6,057 nt of DNA from JACPWY01 sp964603655 (GCA_964603655.1 CAZRVZ010000074.1:1-6057); one strand, 5' to 3'. Shown: positions 1 to 5,528, counted from the first letter of the stretch. Translations and numbers: made by a program. The notes: generated by a model not told the origin, from the letters alone.

Positions 1-168
1 CAGCAAATGTTGGGCAATTCCGATCTCAAGACGACTCTGGTGTACGCAAAGCGACAGGCCTCGGCTTTAACTCAGGTGGCTCAAAAGCACTGGGAGAAAA
101 AAGCCTTCTCAGGCGGACTTAAACTGATTGCAAGTGATTGCATGACGTCGACAACCACTCGAGACTGA
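1..168 (+). CDS. Tyrosine recombinase (phage/island integrase), C-terminal fragment
   Basis: This is the last 55 codons of a site-specific tyrosine recombinase; the start lies left of the window. The visible segment carries the family's final box: residues 4-16 read LGNSDLKTTLVYA, matching the usual LGH-s-x-x-x-TT-x-x-Y pattern, with Tyr15 of the fragment as the expected nucleophile that attaches to DNA. A helical, basic tail (AKRQASALTQVAQKHWEKK) follows, then about 20 residues of low-conservation sequence to a TGA at 166-168. The residue normally His or Trp two positions after the Leu of this box is Asn here (Asn6), which is unusual. The gene points at the 3' end of a tRNA-Ser gene 70 bp away, as expected for an integrase at the end of an island inserted in that tRNA. 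Family assignment is confident despite the short fragment; the element type is not determined. Confidence 0.8.
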   Translation, partial: QQMLGNSDLKTTLVYAKRQASALTQVAQKHWEKKAFSGGLKLIASDCMTSTTTRD

Positions 169-174
169 TTGCAA
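123..174 (+). repeat. Cluster of TGATTGCA direct repeats at the integrase 3' end
   Basis: ACTGATTGCAA occurs exactly at 123-133 and 164-174, 41 bp apart (about four helical turns). A third, shorter copy, TGATTGCA, lies at 135-142, so the octamer starts at 125, 135 and 166. The cluster covers the last codons of the integrase and its stop codon, on the side facing the tRNA. Repeats next to an attachment core are commonly arm-type integrase or excisionase sites, which is the inference here; a chance repeat is possible. Confidence 0.45.
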
Positions 175-188
175 ATGCTCACATTGGA

Positions 189-238
189 AAAATAAAAAAA
201 GGTAAGTCACCGATTCGTTTCGCCAAAGCGAAACGAAT
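189..238 (-). terminator. Hairpin abutting the tRNA 3' end, with a displaced T tract
   Basis: Positions 213-223 (ATTCGTTTCGC) and 228-238 form a perfect 11-bp inverted repeat around a 4-nt loop (224-227). Read leftward, in the direction of tRNA transcription, the stem starts on the final A of CCA and is followed after 12 nt by a T-rich run (complement of 188-200). Stem strength and orientation suit a transcription terminator for tRNA-Ser, but the T tract is not directly after the stem as in a standard intrinsic terminator. The same inverted repeat could instead be an integrase core-binding site or a structure involved in tRNA 3' processing. Confidence 0.45.
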
Positions 239-265
239 GGCGGAGGGAGAGAGACTTGAACTCTC
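238..265. other. Probable attachment (att) core of a genomic island
   Basis: Tyrosine-recombinase islands typically recombine at a tRNA gene's 3' part (T arm, acceptor strand, CCA), leaving the tRNA intact at one junction and a short 3' copy at the other. Here an integrase ends 70 bp from a tRNA-Ser 3' end, so the T-arm-to-CCA segment is the likely crossover region. Only one copy lies in the window, so the exact core and its length cannot be defined; the placement is inferred from layout. Confidence 0.35.
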
Positions 266-323
266 AAGGGATTGCTCCCGCCGCATTTCGAATGCGGTGG
301 CATACCAATTTGCCTATCCCTCC
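238..323 (-). tRNA. tRNA-Ser(CGA)
   Basis: The minus strand folds into a complete class II tRNA of 86 nt. Acceptor stem: GGAGGGA (323-317) with TCCCTCC (248-242), then discriminator G (241), the serine identity base, and an encoded CCA (240-238). D arm: GGC/GCC stem with a TGG in the loop (314-299). Anticodon arm: CCGCA-TTCGAAA-TGCGG (297-281), anticodon CGA at 290-288, reading codon UCG. Long variable arm: GGGA-GCAA-TCCC, typical of tRNA-Ser. T arm: GAGAG-TTCAAGT-CTCTC (265-249). All stems pair fully, so the gene looks intact. Its 3' end faces the integrase fragment and its 5' end lies 28 bp from the stop of the protease gene on the same strand. Confidence 0.96.
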
Positions 324-325
324 GC

Positions 326-340
326 CACCCATCATGGGTG
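326..340. repeat. Short palindrome between protease stop and tRNA 5' end
   Basis: CACCCAT and ATGGGTG form a perfect 7-bp inverted repeat around one central base (333). It fills most of the 28-bp gap between the protease stop codon and the tRNA 5' end. With no T run on either strand and too small a loop for a stable RNA hairpin, it does not look like a terminator. It could be a protein-binding site or a processing element, or chance. Confidence 0.3.
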
Positions 341-351
341 TGTTTAGAGGG

Positions 352-1488
352 CTAGTCAAAGCCAAGGGTAAAGGCGGTGTTCGAGTTTTTCGACGCTTCT
401 AGGAAGGGGCTTTCCCAGGATTTGTCGTTAGCCACGGCGTAAGAGTAGGCCTCGCGGGCGGTGACGCGGCCGCCTCCGTCGATATCGGCGTTTACCGGAG
501 TGCCATCGTGCTTTTGATATCCGAATGCGCTGGTGAATTGGTATAAGAACTCGTTGAACACGCCGTCTTCGCTCGCCCAACTGATTTCGGTGTTGGTCGA
601 TGCGGCCACCGAGACGCGGCCCTTGGCCACCGTGGGCCTGACGAATCCGCCGCTGAAGCACTGCTCAAATACCGAAAGAATTCGCTCCGAGGGTAAGGCG
701 CCCAGGAGCATTGCGAATTCGGAGGCCTTCATTTCGCCGTCGAAGAGAATTATCGTCGATTCTCCGTCCTTGATGCTTCCGTGGTCGTTTACCACGAGGA
801 GCAACTGATCCCCCCGGGTGAGTTTTTCTTTGAGTTGGGCAAAAAGGGTTTGAATATCTTTCATCAACGACCCATACCGAATATCCGGGATACCGTCATT
901 ATCGAGATCGCTTCGACTTTCCTGATAGTTACTGTCGGCGACGTGAATATTCCCGGGTAGATAACCGTACACCTGGGTCAATACGCGGTAGAGGTATGAA
1001 AAATCGTTCCAGTGACGGTCATCGCCGAAACCATTGATTAAAAGCGCGTGGAACGACGACGGGCTTTTAATTCGGTATTTACCGTCGAAGCTGGAAATCT
1101 TAAAAACGGGCCAATCATCCGTTAGCGGCGGGCTCAACTTAAAGCGTTTGGAAAGTCCCTGTATCGGCCTTGAGACGGGAATCTCGGCAACCAATTTTCC
1201 CGACTGATAAAAAAGAATTCTTGCCGGGTGTTCCCAGTTAGCCCCCGGGTGATCATCTGAGAAATGTACGCTCGAAAATGCCAGACTAGGCAAAACCACG
1301 GTCTTGCCGCCCATGAGCGTAATAGTGTGGGAGTCGCTCCTGACGAGCGAACTCACATCGTAAATCACCGGCGAGCGGGCCGCGTGAGGTCTTGCCGAGA
1401 CAGTACTGACTAGGAGGGTAGCCAGTGAGACGGTAGTTACCCAAAGACTGACCGCACCGATTCCAGAAATACGAGTCCCCCAACCCAT
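352..1488 (-). CDS. Secreted legumain-like cysteine protease (peptidase C13 / caspase fold) with calcium-loop motifs
   Basis: The caspase-fold core spans about residues 146-300 of this 378-residue protein. The segment LLINGFGDDRHWND (Asn152) aligns without gaps to legumain's SNGWYNYRHQAD segment bearing its catalytic Asn. NDHG supplies the catalytic His236 and EQCFSGGF the nucleophile Cys277; the 41-residue His-Cys spacing equals that of human legumain (His148, Cys189). Residues 6-32 form a Sec-type signal peptide (Arg6, hydrophobic run, VSA at 30-32), so export to periplasm or outside is expected. Two calcium-type loops are visible: DLDNDGIPD (194-202) and an EF-hand-like 12-residue loop from Asp335 to Glu346. 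The roughly 110 residues after the signal are not recognised. I chose ATG 1488 over ATG 1548 because it gives a normal signal peptide; neither has a clear ribosome site. Substrate unknown; legumains cut after Asn, which may not hold here. Confidence 0.85.
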   Translation of the reverse strand: MGWGTRISGIGAVSLWVTTVSLATLLVSTVSARPHAARSPVIYDVSSLVRSDSHTITLMGGKTVVLPSLAFSSVHFSDDHPGANWEHPARILFYQSGKLVAEIPVSRPIQGLSKRFKLSPPLTDDWPVFKISSFDGKYRIKSPSSFHALLINGFGDDRHWNDFSYLYRVLTQVYGYLPGNIHVADSNYQESRSDLDNDGIPDIRYGSLMKDIQTLFAQLKEKLTRGDQLLLVVNDHGSIKDGESTIILFDGEMKASEFAMLLGALPSERILSVFEQCFSGGFVRPTVAKGRVSVAASTNTEISWASEDGVFNEFLYQFTSAFGYQKHDGTPVNADIDGGGRVTAREAYSYAVANDKSWESPFLEASKNSNTAFTLGFD

Positions 1489-1541
1489 GATGTTTTTTAC
1501 CAACTCGAGGCACCCTTGAAAAGGCAACGGCGCGCTTGGTG

Positions 1542-1555
1542 ATAACATTGGTTAT
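1542..1555. promoter_or_regulatory. ATAAC-N4-GTTAT inverted repeat in the divergent intergenic region
   Basis: A perfect 5-bp inverted repeat with a 4-bp spacer lies between the divergent protease gene and the rightward operon. It overlaps the upstream candidate ATG (1546-1548) of the protease, which is easier to explain if translation starts at 1488 and this segment is untranslated or promoter DNA. It could be an operator, but arms this short occur by chance. Confidence 0.25.
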
Positions 1556-1562
1556 GAGAGGC

Positions 1563-1591
1563 TTTACGGCTTTGATGCTTGCCGATAAATT
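1563..1591 (+). promoter_or_regulatory. Candidate promoter of the dehydrogenase operon
   Basis: TTTACG (1563-1568) and TAAATT (1586-1591), separated by exactly 17 bp, each match four of six bases of the sigma-70 -35 and -10 consensus. They sit directly before the first rightward gene. Initiation about seven bases downstream of the -10 would fall at or next to the ATG at 1598, giving a leaderless or nearly leaderless mRNA, which agrees with the lack of a Shine-Dalgarno there. Prediction from consensus only. Confidence 0.3.
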
Positions 1592-1597
1592 AGATCG

Positions 1598-1939
1598 ATG
1601 AAACGCAGACTCATTCCACTCGGCTTTCTAGAGCGATTCGGTAACGCGGTTGACGAGATGCGTTATTGGTCCGTCCATTCGTGGCGCATCGGTTCGCTCA
1701 TGGTGAAGGGGGCCTATCACACCAACGAACGCCGTCGCCTTTTTCAACGGTTAGGTGAGGGGGTCTTTTACAAGATGGTGAAGGGAGAAATGACCAACTC
1801 CGACCTAGAGCCGATGGTTCGCGATCTGGAAAAGGTGAATAAGAAAATTGAAATCGAGGAGATCCTGGTGCGAAGCCTGCGCTTTGGAGAGCGTCGGGTC
1901 AGGCGACCTGCCGCCGTGGAAAAAGGGGGGCCATCATGA
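1598..1939 (+). CDS. Small basic helical protein of unknown function, first gene of the dehydrogenase operon
   Basis: I do not recognise this 113-residue protein. It has no signal peptide or convincing membrane segment, is rich in Arg, Lys and Glu, and looks mostly helical. Residues about 46-96 read as two amphipathic helices, ending in a charged heptad-like stretch around EPMVRDLEKVNKKIEIEEIL that could form a short coiled coil; the last 15 residues are Arg- and Gly-rich and probably disordered. Its TGA overlaps the start codon of the next gene (ATGA at 1936-1939), so its translation is coupled to the acyl-CoA dehydrogenase, and its last codons contain that gene's ribosome site. The coupling argues it is a real gene and may act with the dehydrogenases, perhaps as a small partner or regulator (inference). 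The ATG at 1598 has no clear ribosome site; ATG 1658 is an alternative start. Confidence 0.7.
   Translation: MKRRLIPLGFLERFGNAVDEMRYWSVHSWRIGSLMVKGAYHTNERRRLFQRLGEGVFYKMVKGEMTNSDLEPMVRDLEKVNKKIEIEEILVRSLRFGERRVRRPAAVEKGGPS
1920..1930 (+). promoter_or_regulatory. Ribosome binding site of the first acyl-CoA dehydrogenase
   Basis: AAAAAGGGGGG ends 5 nt before the ATG at 1936. It is by far the clearest Shine-Dalgarno-like sequence in the window, lies inside the upstream coding sequence and fixes the dehydrogenase start at the ATGA overlap. Confidence 0.6.
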
Positions 1940-3072
1940 TTCATTGGGACTCCGACGAGGAACTTCTGGCCAAGTCGGTGGCCGCCTTTGCTCAGAGGGA
2001 GCTGGCTCCGAAGGCCGAAGAAGTGGATGCCAATGAAGGCTTTAACGCCGACGCATTTCGATCGATGGCCTCACTGGGCCTATTGGGTGTAACGGCCTCG
2101 GAGGCCTACGGTGGATCAGGCCTGGGCTCGGTGGCGGCTTTGATCGTCATGGAACAGATGGCCGAGGTCTGCGCCTCGACAACGCTATCCTATCTGGCCC
2201 ACTCGATTCTTTGCGTGAATAATCTTCACGAAAACGGTTCGGACGCCCAAAAGAAAAAATTCCTGCCCGATTTGATTAATGGCAAACGCCTGGGCGGCAT
2301 GGGGATGACCGAGCCCGGAGCCGGTAGCGACGCTCTCGGGCTAAAGACGAAGGCGGTAGTACGGGGCGCGGCGTATGTTCTAGACGGCACCAAGACGTTT
2401 ATCACCAACGGGCCGGTGGCCGATGTCTTTATCATCTACGCAAGGACGGGATCCGAAAAAAAGGACATTTCGACATTTATCGTCGAAAAGGGGTTTCCCG
2501 GTTTTAAAGTGGGAAAGCGGCTCCATAAAATGGGGATGCGCGGCTCTCCAACTTCGGAGCTCATTTTTGATCAGTGTATCGTGCCGCTTGAAAATCGCGT
2601 GGGCCTCGAAAACGACAGCGTGTCGCACATGATGAAAAACCTCAACATCGAGCGCATTACCATTTCGGGAATCTCGACAGGTCTGGCCAAAGCAACGCTG
2701 GACTACGCGACTCGGTATGCGAAAGAGCGCCATCAGTTTGATAAACCCATCATCGAGTTTCAGATGATTCAGGAGCGACTGGCTGAGATGGCGACTCAAT
2801 TGGACGCTGGCAGGGCGCTGGTCTATGCGGCGGCGCGGGCATACGATAGAGGCTCGCGAGCCATGGACTTGGGGGCGAAGGCCAAACTTTTTACAGCCCA
2901 GATGGCGACACGCGCGACACTCGATGGAATTCAGATCCTGGGTGGCTACGGCTACATGAAGGAGTACCCGGTCGAACGTTACATGCGCGATGCAAAGCTG
3001 ATGGAAATTGGGGCCGGCACCAACGAGGTGATGAGGCTCATCATCGCCAAACAGCTGATGGGCGACACTTAA
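1936..3072 (+). CDS. Acyl-CoA dehydrogenase with isovaleryl-CoA-dehydrogenase-type active site
   Basis: This 378-residue protein is a full-length flavoenzyme that introduces a 2,3 double bond into an acyl-CoA and passes electrons to electron-transfer flavoprotein. The three family domains are present in order: helical N-terminal (1-115), beta middle (about 120-215) and helical C-terminal (about 225-378). Family signatures include MTEPGAGSD (124-132) and QILGGYGY (333-340); the FAD-contacting set Arg265-His-Gln-Phe and Gln333 with Gly336-Gly337 is intact. At the classical catalytic position the motif is IGAGTNE, with Ala360 instead of Glu. A Glu is instead found at position 239 (NIER), the place used by isovaleryl-CoA and long-chain acyl-CoA dehydrogenases. 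A leucine-catabolism (isovaleryl-CoA) or other branched-chain substrate is therefore plausible, but no carboxylase or hydratase neighbours support it. It is coupled to the genes on both sides. Confidence 0.93.
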   Translation: MIHWDSDEELLAKSVAAFAQRELAPKAEEVDANEGFNADAFRSMASLGLLGVTASEAYGGSGLGSVAALIVMEQMAEVCASTTLSYLAHSILCVNNLHENGSDAQKKKFLPDLINGKRLGGMGMTEPGAGSDALGLKTKAVVRGAAYVLDGTKTFITNGPVADVFIIYARTGSEKKDISTFIVEKGFPGFKVGKRLHKMGMRGSPTSELIFDQCIVPLENRVGLENDSVSHMMKNLNIERITISGISTGLAKATLDYATRYAKERHQFDKPIIEFQMIQERLAEMATQLDAGRALVYAAARAYDRGSRAMDLGAKAKLFTAQMATRATLDGIQILGGYGYMKEYPVERYMRDAKLMEIGAGTNEVMRLIIAKQLMGDT

Positions 3073-4203
3073 GTGCTAAGTCTCCTACCCCCCGATACTG
3101 AGCTACAACGGGATTATCGTCTCAAAACGAAAGACTTATGCAACGGCCTGCGATCCACCGCCGTAAACGACGATGCCTCGTCCCGGTACCGTTCGGACGT
3201 GTTTAAAGGTCTAGGTCAAGCGGGGCTTCTTGCCAGTTACGCCCCGAAAGAATTCGGCGGTAGTCAGCTTCCATTTTCGGTTCACTACACCGTGCTCGAG
3301 GAGATTTCGCGCGCGTCGTTGTCCATGACCGTCGTCGTCGGCGTGAACAACCTGGTGCAGGGCGCAATCCTAGCCTTCGGTACGGACAGCCAAAAGAAGC
3401 ACTACCTGCCTCTTTTGGTTCGCGGGGAGTGGCTCGGCGCCTTTTCACTTTCGGAGAGCGGTAGCGGTTCCGATGCCGCCGCTCTATCGACGAGCGCGCG
3501 GCGGGTAGACGGCGGGTACCGGATTACCGGTTCTAAGATGTGGTGTAGCAATGCCGGCCATGCCGATCTCTATCTCGTTATGGCGCGAACCGGGGAAAGT
3601 GGCCCCAAGGGAATCAGTGCATTTCTCCTTGAAAAAGGGACGCCCGGACTACGCTTTGGAAAATTAGAAAACAAAATGGGCCTCCGGGGCTCGACGCTTG
3701 CTGAGTTGCTCCTCGAGGATTGCTGGGTAAAGGATAGCGCCCGACTGGGCTTAGAGGGCGAGGGCTTCAAGGTTGCGCTCTCCCAGCTGGACGTGGGACG
3801 AATCACCATCGGGACGGGTGGGCTCGGTACCGCTATCGAGGCACTTTCGATTTATTGGGCGCGACGACTCCAGGGGCCGTCGCAGTTTGAACAGGGCGAC
3901 CGCGATATTTTCGCCGGCCATTTCGCCGAGATTCAGGCGCTAAAACTCATGGTAGACCAGGCAGCGCTGCTTCGCGAGTCCGGTGCCAGACTTTCAATCA
4001 TCGCCGCGCAGGTAAAACTTTTGGGAAGTGACCTGGCGGTTCGGGTTTCAGGCGATGTGATTTCAGGACTTGGTTGGGACGGATATGTAGTGGGAGGCAG
4101 CATCGAACGACTTCTACGGGATGCTAAGGCCTTGCAAATCGTAGAGGGAACGAACCAAATTCAGCGGCTAGTACTTTCGCGGGAACTCGACAGGATGTAC
4201 TAA
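3073..4203 (+). CDS. Divergent acyl-CoA dehydrogenase family protein, second of the tandem pair
   Basis: This 376-residue paralog has the full three-domain layout. The middle-domain signature LSESGSGSD (126-134) and the flavin-contacting KMWCSN (155-160) are present, and the classical catalytic Glu is there as Glu358 in VEGTNQIQRL. At the isovaleryl-type position it has Gly242 (DVGR), so its catalytic residue is the opposite choice from its neighbour. Several residues that contact FAD across the dimer interface are replaced: the Arg of the R-x-Q-F motif is Pro269 (P-S-Q-F), the Gln of Q-x-x-G-G is Ser331, and the second Gly is Trp335; the insert after QF also looks altered. It may bind FAD weakly, work as a heteromer with the first dehydrogenase, or act on an unusual substrate. 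The GTG start directly follows the upstream TAA and has only a weak GGGCG upstream, implying translational coupling. Confidence 0.9.
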   Translation: MLSLLPPDTELQRDYRLKTKDLCNGLRSTAVNDDASSRYRSDVFKGLGQAGLLASYAPKEFGGSQLPFSVHYTVLEEISRASLSMTVVVGVNNLVQGAILAFGTDSQKKHYLPLLVRGEWLGAFSLSESGSGSDAAALSTSARRVDGGYRITGSKMWCSNAGHADLYLVMARTGESGPKGISAFLLEKGTPGLRFGKLENKMGLRGSTLAELLLEDCWVKDSARLGLEGEGFKVALSQLDVGRITIGTGGLGTAIEALSIYWARRLQGPSQFEQGDRDIFAGHFAEIQALKLMVDQAALLRESGARLSIIAAQVKLLGSDLAVRVSGDVISGLGWDGYVVGGSIERLLRDAKALQIVEGTNQIQRLVLSRELDRMY

Positions 4204-4210
4204 AAAGTTA

Positions 4211-4235
4211 TTACTTATGGAGTCTTACTTATGGA
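4211..4235 (+). repeat. Tandem TTACTTATGGA repeat with two mini-ORFs before pgi
   Basis: TTACTTATGGA occurs exactly at 4211-4221 and 4225-4235, a 14-bp period, inside the 41-bp gap before pgi. Each copy supplies an ATG: one at 4217 opens an 8-codon ORF (MESYLWTD) ending at 4243, the other at 4231 opens a 5-codon ORF (MDGLA) whose TGA overlaps the pgi start (ATGA at 4245). The GGAG at 4219-4222 and GGACGGA at 4233-4239 resemble ribosome sites. It could be a translational coupling device, a slippage duplication or an operator; none is shown by sequence alone. Confidence 0.4.
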
Positions 4236-4244
4236 CGGATTAGC

Positions 4245-5528
4245 ATGAAGCAGTGGGTTCTACCTAAATTTGTTTTGGACCTGAGCGAACTTTGGAAGCA
4301 CCCAGAGGCGCCAGACCGCGGAGACGAGGCTCAGCGTTCTTTAGTCGCGTGGCGGGATTTGAAACGGCAATTTGCGGATGGAACCGTCGGCTTTTTCGAT
4401 CTCCCGGACCGAATTGACGAAACGACGCTCGGCCATTGGGCCGGTTTAGCCAGTCGTTTGCGCGCGGAGTTTGAGGGGGCCGTGGTGATCGGCATTGGTG
4501 GATCGCATCTCGGCGCCCATGCCCTTATCAGCGCACTCGGTGCCTATTCGAACTCATTCCCGCTCTACTGGGTTACGCAACCCGACCCGGAAGTGATCCG
4601 GGAAATAGCCGAACGCGCGAAATCGAAACGCCTCGCGACCGTCGTGATCTCTAAATCGGGTAACTCCACGGAGACGCTCTCTGCATTTTACCATCTCAGT
4701 CGCTGGCTAAGTCCCGAGGGGTATGTTGCGATCACAGATTCTATAAAAGGTGAGCTTCGCCAATTGGCCATGCGTGAGAATTGGACGGCACTCGAGGTCC
4801 CGGCCAATATCGGCGGCCGTTTTTCGGTTTTGTCGGTGGTCGGGCTGTTTCCGGCAATGCTCGCGGGGGTATCGGTAGTTGATGTTCTAAAAGGCGCCGG
4901 CCACATGCGGGATGCGCTGATACGTACGAGCGCGAGCGCCGGCGAGTGCCCGGCCTTTGCGATGGCAGGGTCCCATTATTGGTGGGACACGGCTGCCGGG
5001 CGCGGGATCCACTACTTCATGCCGTACCGGATGAGTCTTAGGCCATTTGCCGAGTGGTACGTGCAGTTATTCGGAGAGAGTTTGGGAAAACGCAGTCGAA
5101 CCGGAGCGCGGGTCGGGTTCACGCCGGTAGCTGCAGTCGGGCCCACCGATCAGCATTCACTGGTTCAACTCTTTAACGAAGGCCCTAAGAATAAAATGGT
5201 GGGGCTGATGGACGTAAAGGAAAAGGCGACGACCGCGGTCGGTAAACCGCGATTTGAGGCCGGCACCGGCGGGTTTTTAACTAGGTGGTCGTTCGAGGAG
5301 TTGGCACACCAGGCGTGTAGCGCTACCCAAACCACCCTCAGGGCAAACCAAGTCCCCTGCTACCGTCTTATCGTTGAGGGTCTGAGTGCTGAAACGATGG
5401 GCTCGCTCTTTTTCTTTTTCGAAACCGTCTGCGCTCTCGCGGGTCAACTCTATCAGGTCAACCCCTACGACCAGCCCGGGGTCGAAGAGGGTAAGCGGTT
5501 GTTCAAGGACGCGCTCACGCGCGGTTAG
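4245..5528 (+). CDS. pgi: Glucose-6-phosphate isomerase (phosphoglucose isomerase), short form
   Basis: This cytoplasmic enzyme interconverts glucose 6-phosphate and fructose 6-phosphate in glycolysis and gluconeogenesis. At 427 residues it belongs to the shorter Bacillus/Thermotoga-like size class rather than the roughly 550-residue E. coli form. Two sugar-isomerase domains are visible: GIGGSHLG (83-90) and SKSGNSTET (136-144, sugar-phosphate binding) in the first; the second contains the catalytic residues. NIGGRFS (188-194) and YDQPGVEEGK (ending at Lys417) match the two family signatures. The expected catalytic residues are present: Glu278 (FGESLGK), His304 (DQHSLVQLF) and Lys417. The ATG at 4245 starts the family's N-terminus, with a weak GGACGGA upstream and no in-frame alternative nearby. 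It is probably read from the dehydrogenase operon, although the 41-bp gap leaves room for separate control. The protein looks complete and active. Confidence 0.96.
   Translation: MKQWVLPKFVLDLSELWKHPEAPDRGDEAQRSLVAWRDLKRQFADGTVGFFDLPDRIDETTLGHWAGLASRLRAEFEGAVVIGIGGSHLGAHALISALGAYSNSFPLYWVTQPDPEVIREIAERAKSKRLATVVISKSGNSTETLSAFYHLSRWLSPEGYVAITDSIKGELRQLAMRENWTALEVPANIGGRFSVLSVVGLFPAMLAGVSVVDVLKGAGHMRDALIRTSASAGECPAFAMAGSHYWWDTAAGRGIHYFMPYRMSLRPFAEWYVQLFGESLGKRSRTGARVGFTPVAAVGPTDQHSLVQLFNEGPKNKMVGLMDVKEKATTAVGKPRFEAGTGGFLTRWSFEELAHQACSATQTTLRANQVPCYRLIVEGLSAETMGSLFFFFETVCALAGQLYQVNPYDQPGVEEGKRLFKDALTRG

Noticed and set aside
138..347. Rightward 69-codon reading frame and its leftward counterpart at 109-303
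   Set aside because: Both run through the tRNA-Ser gene and its hairpin; no recognisable protein features, so they are fortuitous.
428..808. Open frames overlapping the protease gene on both strands (for example 428-661 leftward, 533-808 rightward)
   Set aside because: They are out-of-frame shadows of a well-supported protease; their translations are Arg-rich or low in recognisable structure and have no family motif.
1489..1548. Longer protease start at ATG 1548, adding 20 residues
   Set aside because: It would put an abnormally long N-region before the signal peptide, lacks a ribosome site and overlaps an inverted repeat; still possible, but ATG 1488 fits better.
2380..2799. 139-codon leftward frame opposite the first acyl-CoA dehydrogenase
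   Set aside because: It is antisense to conserved family motifs (GMRGSP, RHQF) whose conservation explains the frame; its translation shows no domain.
3203..3809. Leftward frames of about 80 codons inside the second acyl-CoA dehydrogenase
   Set aside because: Antisense shadows in GC-rich coding DNA with Arg/Pro/Ser-rich translations and no start signals.
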